This document shows positions 11,901 through 23,424 of a DNA stretch of 64,000 bases, piece by piece. Position 1 is the stretch's first letter. Every line of letters starts with the position of its first letter. The stretch is from Halicephalobus mephisto (Eukaryota; Nematoda; Chromadorea; Rhabditida; Panagrolaimidae). The DNA lies in assembly GCA_009193035.1 (NCBI GenBank), contig SWDT01000192.1, positions 140,001 to 204,000 on the forward strand, in the 5' to 3' direction. Under the pieces are notes generated by a model, which was given only the letters and a program-made list of their open reading frames with translations, searched no databases and was not told where the DNA came from. The translations under genes were made by a program, and so were the position numbers.

Positions 11901-13961
11901 TATCTGAAAGTTTTTGTGGATCTATCTTTAAATTCTGTGACTAGATATCTGGAAATTTCTGCAAATTTATCTCTAAATTCTATATGATTGGATATCTGCA
12001 AATTTATCTTTAAATTTTATATGATTAAATATCTGGAAATTTCTGCAAATTTATCTCTAAATTTTATATGACTAGATATCTGGAAATTTTTTACGGAGTT
12101 ATTCGTGAATTCTCCTTGCAAATGAATAACTAAAGTTCTTATAATTGGATTTTTTTATGAATTTTTCTCATTTGTTTTTTTTATAATTTTTTAAATAATG
12201 AGATGGTAAATTTGACTAATTTGCGGATTTTTGTCAATAAGTTTCTTATGAATTGGAAGTTTCTGTATACACTGGAAATTAGAATAATGATTACTGTATT
12301 TTAGATTGGAATTGTTTGTCGATCACTTTGTGATTATTATCCTAGTCATATGAGATCGTTGATGAAAATTGGAATTGAAAATTCTAAAAGTTCATGTGAA
12401 TTTTTAAGAATATCTTGTGCAACAATTTTATCTTCGTTAATAACGAGATGTCCTATGATGTCAGGTGAATTTGATGATGAATTATTAGATGAAGTTGTTG
12501 CAGAATTTAAATTATTTGTAAATGATAAAAATCTTCTTGTTAGGAAATTGGCAATAAGAGGATATACTTCAATTGGAACTTTGGCTTCATCAATGCCAAA
12601 TGGAAATTTAATTGGAAAAAAATACGCAAAATTGGCATTTGAAGCAGCATTGAATGGATTGGATGATGCATATGATAGAAAAGATGAAATAGCAGCGGAA
12701 TCGATGTATGGATTAGAATCAGTAGTGGATATTGTGGATTCGAATTTTATAGAAGAAGTATTATCAAATTTATTATTAAAATTAAGACCATGTTTTGAAA
12801 AAGAAAATTCATGTTTAAGAAGAGTGGCTTTTTCGCTTTTTGGTAAATTGGGCACTATTGTTGGAAATAGTCAAATATTTAAACAAAATATTCATGAAAA
12901 TATTGTTTCTATATTGTTACATTTGAACGATGAAGACGAACGAGTTAAAGAAGTAAGAGTTTAAAAATTTTTAAAGTTGTAATTTTTGCTTTATTTGGTT
13001 TTAATAATTTTAATTTGAAAATTAAAAATTGTTTTAAATAATTTTATATTTTTTACATAGGATTTTTTATTTTACGTAAATTTTTTGTTATTTATAGAAT
13101 CTTGAGGTAAAATTTAGATGTTTTTAGAATTAGGGATTAGTTTTCAGAATTTAGGATTCTGAAGGTTAATTGTTAATTCTGACTTTAGATTCAGAATTTA
13201 TAAATTCGATTATTTTAGTGTAAGTACTTTTTATTCAAATTTAGGAGTATTTGAGAAATTTTGAGTTTAGAATTAGGTTAGTTTTCAGAATTCTGGATTC
13301 TGAAAGTTAATTGTTGATTCTGGTTTTAGATTCAGAATTTACAAGTTCGATTACCTCAGTATAAGTACTTTTTATTCAAATTTAGGAATATTTGAGAAAT
13401 TTTGAGTTTAGAATTAAGGATTAGTTTTTATAATTCTGGATTCTGAAGATTAATTGTTGATTCTGATTTTGGATTCAGAATTTACAAGTTCGGTTACCTC
13501 AGTATAAGTACTTTTTATTCTGTCAAATTGGAACACAAATGTAAAAGTTTATTTTTAATTTATTTTAGAATTGTGCATTAGTGTTAACTCAAGTGGCTCC
13601 ATTATTGTCGTTGGATACATTATCGAATGTTATTAATGATAATCTGATTGAAAACAAACCACCTATTTGTTATCAAGGATTCCTGAAGGATGTAGCTATG
13701 ATACTTGTTTTATCGTTTCCTGATAGATTGAATTTCTATGCTCTTGGATGTTCGAATTATTTTAAAAGTCAATTTTCACAAATTAGAGCTAATGCTGCAT
13801 TATTTACGGGATATCTTCTGGAACCGTTATCTCCAGCTCTTCGAGGAACACTTAGTAAGGAATTAATTTTCACTAGTTTGGTACAACTTTTGAGAGATCC
13901 ATCATCACAAGTAAGATTAGCGACAATCAAAGCTATGTCGTGTCTTCATTCGTTTTCGTAA
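5989..13961 (+). CDS. MROH1: Maestro heat-like repeat protein 1 (MROH1/HEATR7A)
   Basis: Eight exons (5989-6156, 6501-7347, 7597-7997, 8312-9409, 9940-10473, 10519-11643, 12305-12952, 13569-13961) join in phase to give about 1737 aa; human MROH1 is about 1640. The N-terminal third matches the family closely: a region with LLQKFPPGVSTPP, then VPFLTDILSRTIPLLSHLKG, then FCEAILEYS. The rest is a HEAT-repeat solenoid. Family knowledge: a cytosolic scaffold-like protein linked to lysosomes, with little known biochemistry. Codons are strongly A/T-ending, more so than in APEH or the PWWP gene. Uncertain points: the intron 6 donor is GTTGGT, and the final stop overlaps a good GTAAGT donor at 13959, so a further exon is possible. 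The protein is already full length without it. Confidence 0.9.
7998..8150 (+). repeat. Four tandem copies of a 5' splice-site-containing unit
   Basis: The MROH1 intron 3 donor, ACT|GTAAGTTTTAAATTTG, begins a unit of about 40-48 bp repeated four times. Each copy ends AAAATGAAATACT followed by GTAAATTTT, GTAAGTTTT or GTAAATCTT. The third copy restores a full GTAAGTTTT donor-like sequence inside the intron. Confidence 0.7.
9430..9797 (+). repeat. Intronic repeat in MROH1 intron 4, shared with EXOC8 intron 4
   Basis: This stretch of about 365 bp is nearly identical, by eye well over 90 percent, to the reverse complement of 26139-26500. Shared landmarks in order: GGTAGTTATGGTTTTTTGAT, TGATTGGGTTTTGAACAGGG, CATGTAGCCTTAATTTAG and GTGGATTACTGTAGTTGC. 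GAAATTCGTGTCAAGACAAG and GATTATGAAACAATCCATAA follow. The block has an internal partial duplication (two GTGGATTACTGTAGTTGCTAG segments about 115 bp apart). EXOC8 is on the minus strand, so both copies lie in the sense direction of their host transcripts. Confidence 0.85.
11845..12100 (+). repeat. Tandem repeat in MROH1 intron 6
   Basis: About four to five copies of a unit of roughly 50-60 bp are marked by GATATCTGGAAATTTCTGC and TTTATCTCTAAATTTTATAT. They lie inside the 661-bp intron 6. Confidence 0.6.
13095..13520 (+). repeat. Three tandem copies of a 142-bp unit in MROH1 intron 7
   Basis: The phrase TAAGTACTTTTTATTC recurs at about 13221, 13362 and 13505, a spacing of 141-143 bp. AATTCTGGATTCTGAAAG and GATTCAGAATTTACAAG recur with it. 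The array fills most of the 616-bp intron. Confidence 0.75.
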
Positions 13962-14038
13962 GTATTGCCTCCGGGTGAATTTCCCTAGTCCTGTGATATT
14001 TGTGAAATATTTATTTTTTAATAATTTTATTATTTTAT

Positions 14039-17000
14039 TTAATTTTTTGGTTTTAAACAACGATAATTAACGAAATAAAGACTTCGAATTTTTTTAGGAT
14101 TTTTAGATACAATAACAGAAAATTTCTGATGTGAAGAAAAACTTAGAAAATTTTCTCTTGTTGTTTTAATAAATACAGGAGAAAAAAAATCAATAATATG
14201 TTTTATGGCTGTTTTTCTTTTGAAATTTTTAAATATATTTTCTTTAAGTTTAATACTTAAATAATTTTCTTGATTATCTTCATAAATATTGTTTGAAATT
14301 TCCATTCTGTCCTAAAATAATTATTATATTTAAAAAATAAAAGAAATTTTTTAATTTTTAAAATAAAAAAAGTAAAAAAATATTTTTTTTCAATTTTTAA
14401 AATAAAAAAAAGTAAAAAAAATTAAAATCTTTAAAAATTAAAAATAAAAAAAAATTTTTTACTTTTTTTTTTAAAAATAAAATATTTTTTTAATTTTTAA
14501 AAATAAAAAAAAAGTAAAAAAATTTTTTTTAAATTTTTAAAAATAAAAATATTTTTTTAAAAATTTAAAATCATATTCATATATTATAAAGAGCGGAAAT
14601 GGGCGTTGTTATGAAATTGTCTCGACGCGAATATCAGGGATCTCATGAGAACTACAGTAACTTGCGCATTGATTTTAATTTTTCGCAATATTTGTTTCGT
14701 AATTTATGTGCGGGTAATTTCGTAATTGGTGCTGTGCGAATGTAGGTTTTTATTTATTTTCGCGCATCTGTTATTGTGTTAAATTACTGATAGATGATGA
14801 AGCAGTAGTTGGTACCTCTGTTATTCCTATGCGAAGAGATCGTCCACGAAATCATTCCATCACGGGTAGGCAAAATTACTACTGGCGCTCGGATGATAGC
14901 AACGCTTACAATGCTTTCAAAACCAACGCATAGACGAAGAAGATATGATTGCCTTTCGGAACCAGAAAGAGCAGACTACCTTCTGCAGAGACAAATAAAT
15001 ATGTAGGTAAGTTTATATATTATTAAATTAAATAATATTAAATCCTTTCAGAAATCTACAAAACTGAAAGTAGCTATTTTTGATGATGACTTTATTCCTT
15101 CAATGTGGAATTCGTTGGATGCTACGGATATCGAATGTATCTGTTATTATACACGTCACTTCCACTTTGAGCAGAAAAAAATCTCAACTGAGGTTTGATC
15201 AAGTCATCTTAGTATATCTACTTGCCCTCAAACTAATGATATTTCTTGAAGATGATCATGTTAATGCAGAAAATCTTAGAAAGAATATTAGAAGAATCGA
15301 CAATGCTTTTGCCATGACATCTCTGCCGGCGAAATTAAACTTTTCAAAAGTCATAGTCTATTTTTAAACTTCATGGCCAAATCTACTATCTGGCGATGAC
15401 AGTTGAATGATATTTTTCCGAGTATCTTCAGCTCTACTTCTTAAATTCAAATGAAGCTGATCGTGGAGCGATTAGGTCATCTAGGCAATGATACTTTGTT
15501 GCTTTGTGTTATAACTACTATAGCGCATTTGTTGAATGAGAATAATGTCTATGCTAAATCATTTAAAATGATGAAAGACATTATTACAGAAAGAAATTTC
15601 GGGCTAAACGCCAGAATAGGCTATCTTCTGTTTTATTAAAGCAAGCTGGATAGAAATTAATAATAAGTTCTCGAACAATCTTCCTGAGGACACGAAAACT
15701 TGAAAGTATGGATAAAGCTGAACTTAATGATCAAATTGATAATGATCTTACTATTAAATTTCTTAACAGCTTGATACCTGCAAGATATTCATCATATGAC
15801 CTGCATCTCAAAAAAGGAGCTACAGAGAAGCTTCGTGATTGACATATTAATAAGGGTCTGTACAATGGTACCAGGCTGACTATACAGTATTGGATAAATA
15901 TATTTTAGGATGTAAAATTGCAGTTGCTAATAATAAAGATCAGTGCATATTGATCTTGCGCATCGCCTTTCCCGTAGGAGAAGACAATTCATTATTCGTT
16001 TAAAGCATAGGTAATTCCCAACAAGATTAGCTTTCACTATAGTTATTAACAAAAGTGAAGGCCAAACTTTTCGTAGAATAGGTTTATATCTACCCATTCC
16101 AATCTTCTCACAATCAACTATATGTGGCTTGCCCTAGAATACGTAGTAGAGAAGATTTAAAATTTGAGTCCCAAAAGGGAAAATGCTAATAATGTAGTTT
16201 ATAAAGAATTACTGTAGATCTTAATATATATATATTGTGTTACTATTTTTAAGGTGTTAAAATACAAATAGATGTATATAATTTTTAAACTAATTAAAAA
16301 CATCTAGAACAATCAAAACGGCAGCTTCCAAGAGCAAGAGCGCGCGAAGGCGGGCTGCTTCGCTTGTTTTAAAAAAAGTGAAAAAAACTTACTTGAATAA
16401 ATTTATCAAAAATAGAAATATTAAAATTTAAATTTATGTTGATAAAATTACATTTTTTCATCCTATTAAAAGCATATGGATTGTTGATTTTTTTAACCCA
16501 ATCTTTATCCGGAATCATGTTTTCTATTTGTAAAACGACAATATTGGCTTTTCCGATCGATGCCATTATTTCGTCCATTTTTGGTTGAGGATTAATTTTC
16601 GTATTTGTAATCCACACTGTTTTCAAATATCCCGGATTAATCAAAGTGTAGAATTCTTCCAACGTCAAATCACAATCTTCTATCGATAATTGTTTTACAG
16701 TAATCTGTAGACCATTGTTGAAAAATTTTTGTAATTCGCCAGGTTTCAAATATTTCGCTGAAAATTTTTTCGTAATTAATTTATCCTTGACGAAATCCCA
16801 TTGATCAGGTTTGCAGATGGTTCTTCCACTGTCATCTATGTAGATGTTCTCCGGATTAATCGACATTCTGGATCTGATGGACATAATTTTTTTAGGAATT
16901 AGAGAATTCAAATTTTTACAACTTTGTTGAATTTTATATAAATTATAACTGTCACATAATTCCAAAAACCGTCTTTGAATCAACAATGGCAAATTCAACA

Positions 17001-17175
17001 ACGGAAAAAGTTCTTTTTCATCTAAAAAATTTTTTTTTAAATTTTCTAATAATTTAAACAAACATTTTTGATGATATTCACAATCAGAATCCACAGACAC
17101 TAGATGATCTCCAGGACAGTATTTACATGAAAATGGATTTTTCCTCAAAAAATCTATCTTCAAAAAATCAGTCAT
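14039..17175 (-). CDS. Nematode F-box protein, split by a Helitron-bearing intron
   Basis: Exon 1 (16393-17175, minus) encodes 261 aa and ends at a CAA|GTAAGT donor. An 88-aa open frame at 14039-14305 extends in frame to a TTATTTTAG acceptor, giving exon 2 (14039-14311). The join, FIQ to DRMEIS, keeps phase and yields 351 aa, typical of nematode F-box proteins. Around residues 57-95 the protein shows the F-box pattern (LLNLPLLIQRRFLEL, then CKNLNSLI). The later part (VKQLSIEDCDLTLEEFYTLI and onward) resembles the leucine-rich FTH/DUF38-like regions that follow F-boxes in these families. Expected role: a substrate adaptor of an SCF ubiquitin ligase; the target is unknown. The join is my inference and needs RNA support. 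Exon 1 alone is well supported. Confidence 0.7.
14620..16370 (+). mobile_element. Decayed Helitron (Rep/PIF1-helicase transposon remnant)
   Basis: Broken frames on the plus strand match Helitron transposase in the right order. Near 14940-15000 there is an Arg-rich stretch (RRRRYDCLSEPERADYLL). At 15080-15365 part of the Helitron-like N domain appears (NAENLRKNIRRIDNAFAM). At 15451-15600 comes NNVYAKSFKMMKDIITE. Near 15745-15880 PIF1 helicase segments appear (FLNSLIPARYSSYDLHLKKG, then LYNGTRLTIQ). At 16015-16137 the C-terminal helicase motif is present (FPTRLAFTIVINKSEGQTF, then a stop). Stops and frame changes show it is dead. A GCGAAG/CTTCGC hairpin at 16344-16363 is a candidate 3' terminal hairpin, but I found no clear CTRR end. 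It lies inside the F-box gene intron (14312-16392), antisense to it. Confidence 0.85.
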
Positions 17176-17352
17176 TCCTGAAAAAAATTAAAATTCAAAA
17201 AAATCTAAAATAATTAAAAATAACAATTCAAAAAAATCTAAAAAAATAAAATTAAAAAATAATCCGATAAAAACGGTATAAAAAATCTCAAAAAATCCAA
17301 CAAATACCCATATATACTTTCTATAACAAAATAAACATGTTAATTTTCACAA

Positions 17353-20342
17353 TTATTGACAATTGTCCATGATCCAAATAACAGAATTAATGACAACATC
17401 GACTTCAACTTCAACTTCATCAAGAGCATGATTTGATTCCGGATAGTACAGGACCTTATTCTTGACTCCATTAACTCTAAGTTCCCTCACAAGGGTCCTA
17501 AAATGCGGAGGAACTCGGAGATCCTTCCCGCCGATGCAGAGAAGATAAGGAGCTCGAATACGATGAGCATTCACAATCGGACTTTTAGCAACCATTTCAG
17601 CTTGAGCTTCCCCTGCCAAAGGACCAGTTGGAAGAGGTTTCGTGTAAACTTCGAAAGCGCACCAATCAGGGATATCCGTAATGTCGAACATTGCTGAAAT
17701 AACACAAATCACATTATTATAAAAATCAAACTTTTTACAAAATTATAATTTTTAAAGTAGCTTAAAATTCCGCTTTTATGTGGATCATTTCGCAATCTTA
17801 AAACTATATCTGGATAAATTTTAAAACTTCTAAATTAGGGCTGTACAGAATGTAAAAATATTTGTCCATTTCCAATTATTAATAATTACATACGAAACTA
17901 CTGATGGGTACTCAAAAACAGAAATATTGTTAAAAAATTACATGTTGTAATTTTAAAAACTAATAAAAAAATTAAATAATTTTAAAAATAATTAAAATAT
18001 TGTGAGAAAACGGGATCCTAGAACGAAAAGTTCAAATTTAAATATTAAATTTTGGTAAACTTTTGTAAAATTGGAATTTTTAATTTTAAAAATTAATAAA
18101 GAATAAAAATAACTTTTAAAATAATTAAAATATTGTGAGAAAACGGGGTCCTAGAACGAAAAGTTCAAATTTAAATATTAAATTTTGGTAAACTTTTGTA
18201 AAATTGAAATTTTTACTTTTAAAAATTAATAAAGAATAAAAATAACTTTAAAAATAATTAAAATATTGTGAATGAACGGGGTCCTAGAACGAAAGTCCCT
18301 GAGAGACTCGGTAGCTGCTTCATGTTGTACTTTTTGTACGACAAAACTTTCGATACATAGTAAATAGTTCTGGTATTTTGTAATCTCGTTCTAATCCTAC
18401 AGCAAAAACTAAAATTACTTACTTCGAATATTCAAAACAGGATTCAAAGCAACCACAGCTTTGAATTTGTCCGGATTTTTCCCTGCCAAATGAGTCACTA
18501 AGAATCCTCCATGAGAACCACCCATGATGGCAATTTTGTTTTTGTTTAATTGAGTAAATTTCGAAATAGTTTCATCTATGATTCTTTCACAAAATTCAAC
18601 ATCTAATTGACCAACTTTTCCCGGTAATTTTTGAACATAATTTTCATCATAACCAATACTACCAGGATAATTAATTTGCAAAATACCATATCCTGCCGCT
18701 AAAAGCATCGGTGCAGTTCTTCTCGGCCAACTAAAATTAAAATTAAAAAATAATTTAAAACATAAAATTTACCTTTTAATACTCGCTCCATGAGGACCTC
18801 CATGAAGAATCACAACTAGAGGTACAGTACCCGGTTCTATGGAGGCATTTTTGGGAAGCAATAAAAACGAATGAGTTCCAAAACTTTCGTGAGCAGCCAC
18901 GTCGACACAAGTATGTCTCACTTCGTACGAATCCGGCTTGCAGATCTGGACCCATTGGACACCTTTGTCGTTCATTCCGCCCAAGATTAAACTCGGAGTT
19001 TGATCAGGGGATGACCGTTGGATAAGAATATAATTTTCCCAAACATCTAAAACAACATCCGAAACGTCTTCTGGAGAAAGGACTTCGAGTTCAGAAGTAG
19101 CGATGTCGAAGGAATAGACTTTCAAACAACAAGCAGAAAATCCGGTGAAAATCAACTTTCCTGAGGCAGTGAAGACTCTTTCTGACAATGTCGGCATGAA
19201 GATATCTTGAGTTTTGATTTTTTCAACGATTCTCTCGGGGATGTCGATTTTGTAGATGGCATACGATCCTTGGTGAGATTGATGGTCGTTGGCCCGGGCG
19301 AATCCGAAGAGAACTCCATCAGGAGACAGTCTCAAGTAATCGAGTCCGACCATTTTTTCAGCGACAACTTCGAATTCGTTCCCAGGGATGGTTATTTGGC
19401 CAATGGAGTAATGTCTGTTGGAACAGAAAATTTTCCCCAACTTGTAATAAGGAGCGTCCACGGCGGAGAAAACAACGGACTTCTCGTCTGAAGAAAACAG
19501 CTTCTGAACAGGGTAAAGGTGCTTCGGAACAGAATCCAGGACTTTGATTTCTCCAGTTTCGACCGTCAGAAGACAAAGAACAGGATCAACGACTTCGAAA
19601 ATCTGCTCTCCGAAAGATTCTTTCCAAACAAATTTTTCTCCAATTTCTTGTTTGTCTTCTTTTTCGGATTCTTTCTCGTCTTTTGGCTTATCCAATTCGG
19701 CATCGAAGAATTCAACGGGCTTGGAGTCCCGTTCAGCAGTGTACAGGAGGTACTTGCCGGAGGGAGAGAAAACAGCTCCACCGAAATCTCCGGAAAAATG
19801 AACGTTACCATGAGCTTTCTTGGCAGTGAGATTTAAAGTGTTAACATCCGTATTTCTAGCCACATCAACGATCTGGAATATGAATTAATAAAGAAAAACT
19901 TAAAATTCATGTATGAACTCACTCTCAGAAAGTATTTCTTATTTTTTTCCTCCGTAATGACCGAAAAAACCGCAGAAAGCCTTCCATCAGAAGAGTATAC
20001 GACTGCTTGACTTCTGCAGACGGAAAAGAAAGATAAAAGACGGAATTCATATATGAAAAAACTCACTCAGCTTCGGCAGGGGGGGAGTCGACCAGGGAAA
20101 CCACGTTCAAGTCCTCAGAATCCACCAAAGCCACCTGGTTCACCTTCAGATTCTTCTTCATGGCAGGGACCCGGAATCCCCAGGACGAAGTGACATTGAG
20201 GAACTTGCCTGAGGAAACGATGCGTCCAGAAGTGGGAGTTCGGATTCTGCACAAAGAAGCAAATTGCTCTCGCAAAACTGCCAAAGGGGAACTCCTGAAC
20301 TTGGCAAATTATTATTTATATATAACAATGAAAAACTCACAT
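17353..20342 (-). CDS. APEH: Acylaminoacyl-peptidase (acylamino-acid-releasing enzyme)
   Basis: Six exons on the minus strand (20342-20341, 20294-20067, 20013-19923, 19872-18773, 18730-18423, 17693-17353) give 689 aa; the human enzyme has 732. The start codon itself is split: AT in exon 1 and G in exon 2 (M-SSPLAVLREQF). Residues 1-440 form the beta-propeller. The catalytic alpha/beta-hydrolase domain begins around VILHGGPHGASI. The triad is visible: Ser in GGSHGG, Asp in GGKDLRVPP, His in ESNHALDE. The enzyme (prolyl oligopeptidase family S9) removes N-acylated amino acids from blocked peptides in the cytosol. The split start depends on one small exon and is less certain than the rest. Confidence 0.93.
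17990..18295. repeat. Three tandem copies, about 125-bp unit, in APEH intron 5
   Basis: The units share AATTAAAATATTGTGAG, then CGGGGTCCTAGAACGAAAAG, then AAATTTTGGTAAACTTTTG. Each unit carries one copy of the dispersed motif GTCCTAGAACGAAA (first copy: ATCCTAGAACGAAA). Confidence 0.75.
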
Positions 20343-21480
20343 TTTAATCGAATAAGGAAGAAATAATTTTCGATATAAACAATCCAAAAAACAAAACGAT
20401 GGGAAATTTTTCTTTTCGAGACAAAAGTCCAACGTCGGTCTTCAGATTCTCTTTTTGGCCTAATTTTTATCAATTTTTTATAACCTTATAACTTTTTATA
20501 TTTCTTGGTTAATTTTTAGTTGACTTTTATTAATTCTTTATAATTTTTTATAAATTTTATAAATTTTTATAAATTTTTTATAATTTTTTATAATTTTTTA
20601 CATTTTTATAAATTTTTATAAATTTTTTATAATTTTTTACATTTTTTATAAATTTTTATAAATTTTTAGGTAACTTTTAGTTAATTTTTATTAATTTCTT
20701 GTAATTTTTAATTCATTTTTATTAATTTTTAGTTAATTTTTTACAATTTTTATTAATTTTTACAATTGATTGGATGTTTATTAAATTCTTGTTGAAATAT
20801 TTTTGTAATTATTTTAATATATTTAACATTTTTATTGTCTTGTATGTACTCTTCCTGTGTAGATGTCTTCCAAAACATTGAAACTGAATTCAAATTATTT
20901 AGGTGACTATTTACGAGTTTAAATCATCTGTGTTTCGTTTTATGAAAGTTGATGATCAAAATTCGAGGTCGAAATTCCAATTTTTCGTGTTAAAACAAAA
21001 TTCATAAATCATATTGTGATCTGAAAAATCCAGATATCCAATTTTGCCAACTTAAATTAAGAAATATTTTACAGTAAGAAAAATTCAGATGTTTTTTAAC
21101 ACGGAAAATTGGAATTCTTTGTTGACTGTTTAATTAAAATTAAAATTTCACACAATTATTAAATTTCTTTTTATTTAGTGATTTTTTGTTTTTAAATTAA
21201 TAAAAATTGAATAATTTAAAAAAAATCCTCAACAGTAAATTTTTAAAATCACGAATTTCGCAATTTTTGGTAGACCGAAGACTTTCCTTATCTCCGTCCG
21301 TTGAAGCATCAAATCCGGAGACAGGAAACCCCTTGGGACGAAAAAACAAATATCTTTATTCCTTTATAAAAAGTCAAAATAAAACTTTTGAACTTTCTAC
21401 ATCTCGATAAAGTTCAATTTTGACTGCTCATCATGGGACTTCAATTGTCGGAAATTTCCGTATCGAAACCAAAACCAAAA
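20343..21480. other. Gene-free AT-rich region upstream of APEH
   Basis: From 20465 to 20770 there is low-complexity TAATTTTTTATAAATTTTTA-type sequence. The rest is unique AT-rich DNA. The stretch next to 20342 should hold the APEH promoter. I see no gene. Confidence 0.5.
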
Positions 21481-21750
21481 ATAAACTTTAAAATTTAGTC
21501 CTAAAACGAGAAAAATTATTTTCTAAATTTTTGTACTAAAACGAAAAAAGTGATGTTTAAAATTTAGTCCTGGAACGAAAAAAAATAATCTTTTAAATTT
21601 GGTTCTGGGAAGGAAAGAAATAATTTTCTAAATTTGGTCCTGGAACGAAAAAAAAATAATTTCTTAAAATCTGGTCCTGAAACGAAAAGAAATAATTTTC
21701 TAAATTTGGTCCTGAAACGAAAGAAATAATCTTTTAAATTTTTTCTCAAA
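21480..21750. repeat. Tandem array of GTCCTGAAACGAAA units
   Basis: About seven copies of a unit of 33-36 bp read roughly TTTAAATTTGGTCCTGAAAC followed by GAAAGAAATAATTTTC. The copies vary at the centre (TAGTCCTAAAACGAG, TAGTCCTGGAACGAAA, GGTTCTGGGAAGGAAA). It lies downstream of the small membrane-protein gene. The 61-aa minus-strand frame across it is a by-product of the repeat. Confidence 0.75.
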
Positions 21751-21817
21751 AAAAATTTTAAATATTTTATTGCAAAATAGAATTGATGACGAATTAATCA
21801 AAGTACAGTATCACATT

Positions 21818-23424
21818 CTATGCCTGTTGAACAGTAATTTTTAAGGGTTGCCTTGAAGTAGGGTTGCTGGGGTCGTTGTTGGAAGACCTCGATGAAGATC
21901 TTCGAGAAAGACACATGACTCTCACGTACGTGATGATCCCTCCAATGACAGTGATGACGATTAACGTGATTGAGAAGATGATTATTATCAAGTGCAATTT
22001 CGGCAAATTTATTTTCGGAGGCGCTGGAAAAAATAATCTCATTAACTACGGTAACTATGATAACTACGGTAGTTACAGTAACTATAGTAACTATGGTAAC
22101 TACAGCAATTACGATAACTACGGTAGTTACGGTAATTATGATAACTACGGTAGTTACGGTAACTATAGTAACTATGGTAACTACAGTAATTACGATAACT
22201 ACGGTAGTTACGGTAATTATGATAACTACGGTAGTTACGGTAACTATAGTAACTATGGTAACTACAGTAATTACGATAACTACGGTAACTACAGTAACTA
22301 TGATAACTATGGTAGTTACGGTAACTACAGTAACTACAATAACTATGTTAATTACGATAGTTACAGTAACTACAGTAACTATAGTAATTACGGTAACTAT
22401 GTTAATTACGGTAGTTACAGTGACTACGGTAGTTACGATAATTACGGTAACTACAGTAATATCAAAAAAATAATTATATTTTTAAAAGAAATTCATTTTT
22501 CTAAATTTTTTGATTACAGTATTTGGAAAAAATTAAAATATTTCGAAAATTTTAATTTTAATTTTTTGAATGATGTAATAACTGTCATTTGGAGGTGTTT
22601 TTGGGGTACTAAAAATAATTCAGTTTTTGCATGTTGCGTGCAAATTTAGAAACAATCCATCTTTAAACTGAAATTTTTCAAAATTTGTCTACAGAATCAT
22701 CATTTGGGAATTTCTTTTTCGTAAATAAAAACCGCATTTTTCAAAACGCAATTCCCCTCAAGACCATTCGAAAAATTAACTGTCTCAAAACGAATTCAGT
22801 TTTTTAAAAATTAAAAATTTTATTAAAAAAATTAAAAATTTTATTTTAAAAAATTAAAAATTTTATTAAAAAAATTTAAAATTTTATTAAAAAAATTTCA
22901 AATTTTATTTTAAAAAATTTCGAATTTCTTTTAATTTCGAAAATATTAATAAAAAAGTTTCAAAATATTAATTAAAAAAGAATTTTTGAATATTAATTAA
23001 AAAATTGAAAAAAGTAAATAAAAAATCCTAAAATTTTTAATTTCTAAATTTTATTAAAATTTTTTTATAAATTTTCCAAATTTTTGAATTTTTATAAATC
23101 TTATTTAAAAATTGAAAAAATAAATAAAAAATTCTAAAATTTTTAAAATTTATTTATAAATTTTAAATTTTATTTAAATTTTTTTATAAATTTCTGAATT
23201 TTCGAAAATTGAAAAAAACGAATAAAAATATTTCGGATTGTAGGCAAAAAATTGATAATTTTAGGAATCCCAAAGGGAAAATTAAAAAGAAAACACAAAC
23301 CTGGAACAAGCGTCGTTTGGGGACCTTCGTCCTCGACGTGCTTCTGGGACGACTTCGGAAACTCCACTTTCGGCGAAAAAGTCGTTTTGATTTCTTTCAC
23401 AAAAAATGCAAAAAAAATCAACAT
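21818..23424 (-). CDS. Small single-pass membrane protein, unrecognised
   Basis: Two exons (23424-23301 and 22023-21818) join in phase through a CCAG|GTTTGTG donor and TTTTTCCAG acceptor to give 109 aa. Visible parts: a short hydrophobic N terminus (MLIFFAFFVKEIKTTFS), possibly a signal peptide; about 30 polar residues; a strong transmembrane helix at about 54-76 (LIIIIFSITLIVITVIGGII). A basic, Ser-rich tail follows (CLSRRSSSRSSNNDP) and ends KITVQQA. This suggests a type I topology with the Ser/Arg tail in the cytosol. No family is recognised. The initiator is uncertain because upstream exons could exist; the downstream exon is well supported. The 1.3-kb intron holds the GTAACTAC repeat array. 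Confidence 0.55.
22038..22460. repeat. Microsatellite of GTAACTAC/GGTAGTTAC units
   Basis: About 420 bp is built from 9-bp words such as GGTAACTAC, AGTAACTAT, GATAACTAC and GGTAGTTAC. Higher-order repeats of about 72 bp are visible, for example across 22095-22250. The pair GTAACTACGGTAGTTAC is nearly its own reverse complement. The frame happens to be open for Tyr/Asn/Gly/Ser repeats on the plus strand, but the array lies in an intron of a minus-strand gene and I do not call it coding. Confidence 0.85.
22650..23300. other. Low-complexity A/T tract within the membrane-protein intron
   Basis: From 22800 to 23200 the sequence is almost only TTAAAAATTTTATT-type repeats. No gene beyond the host intron. 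Confidence 0.5.

Noticed and set aside
21864..22649. 261-aa plus-strand open frame of Tyr/Asn/Gly/Ser repeats
   Set aside because: It is produced by the microsatellite and overlaps, antisense, the exon of a better supported gene. No splice or start context supports it.
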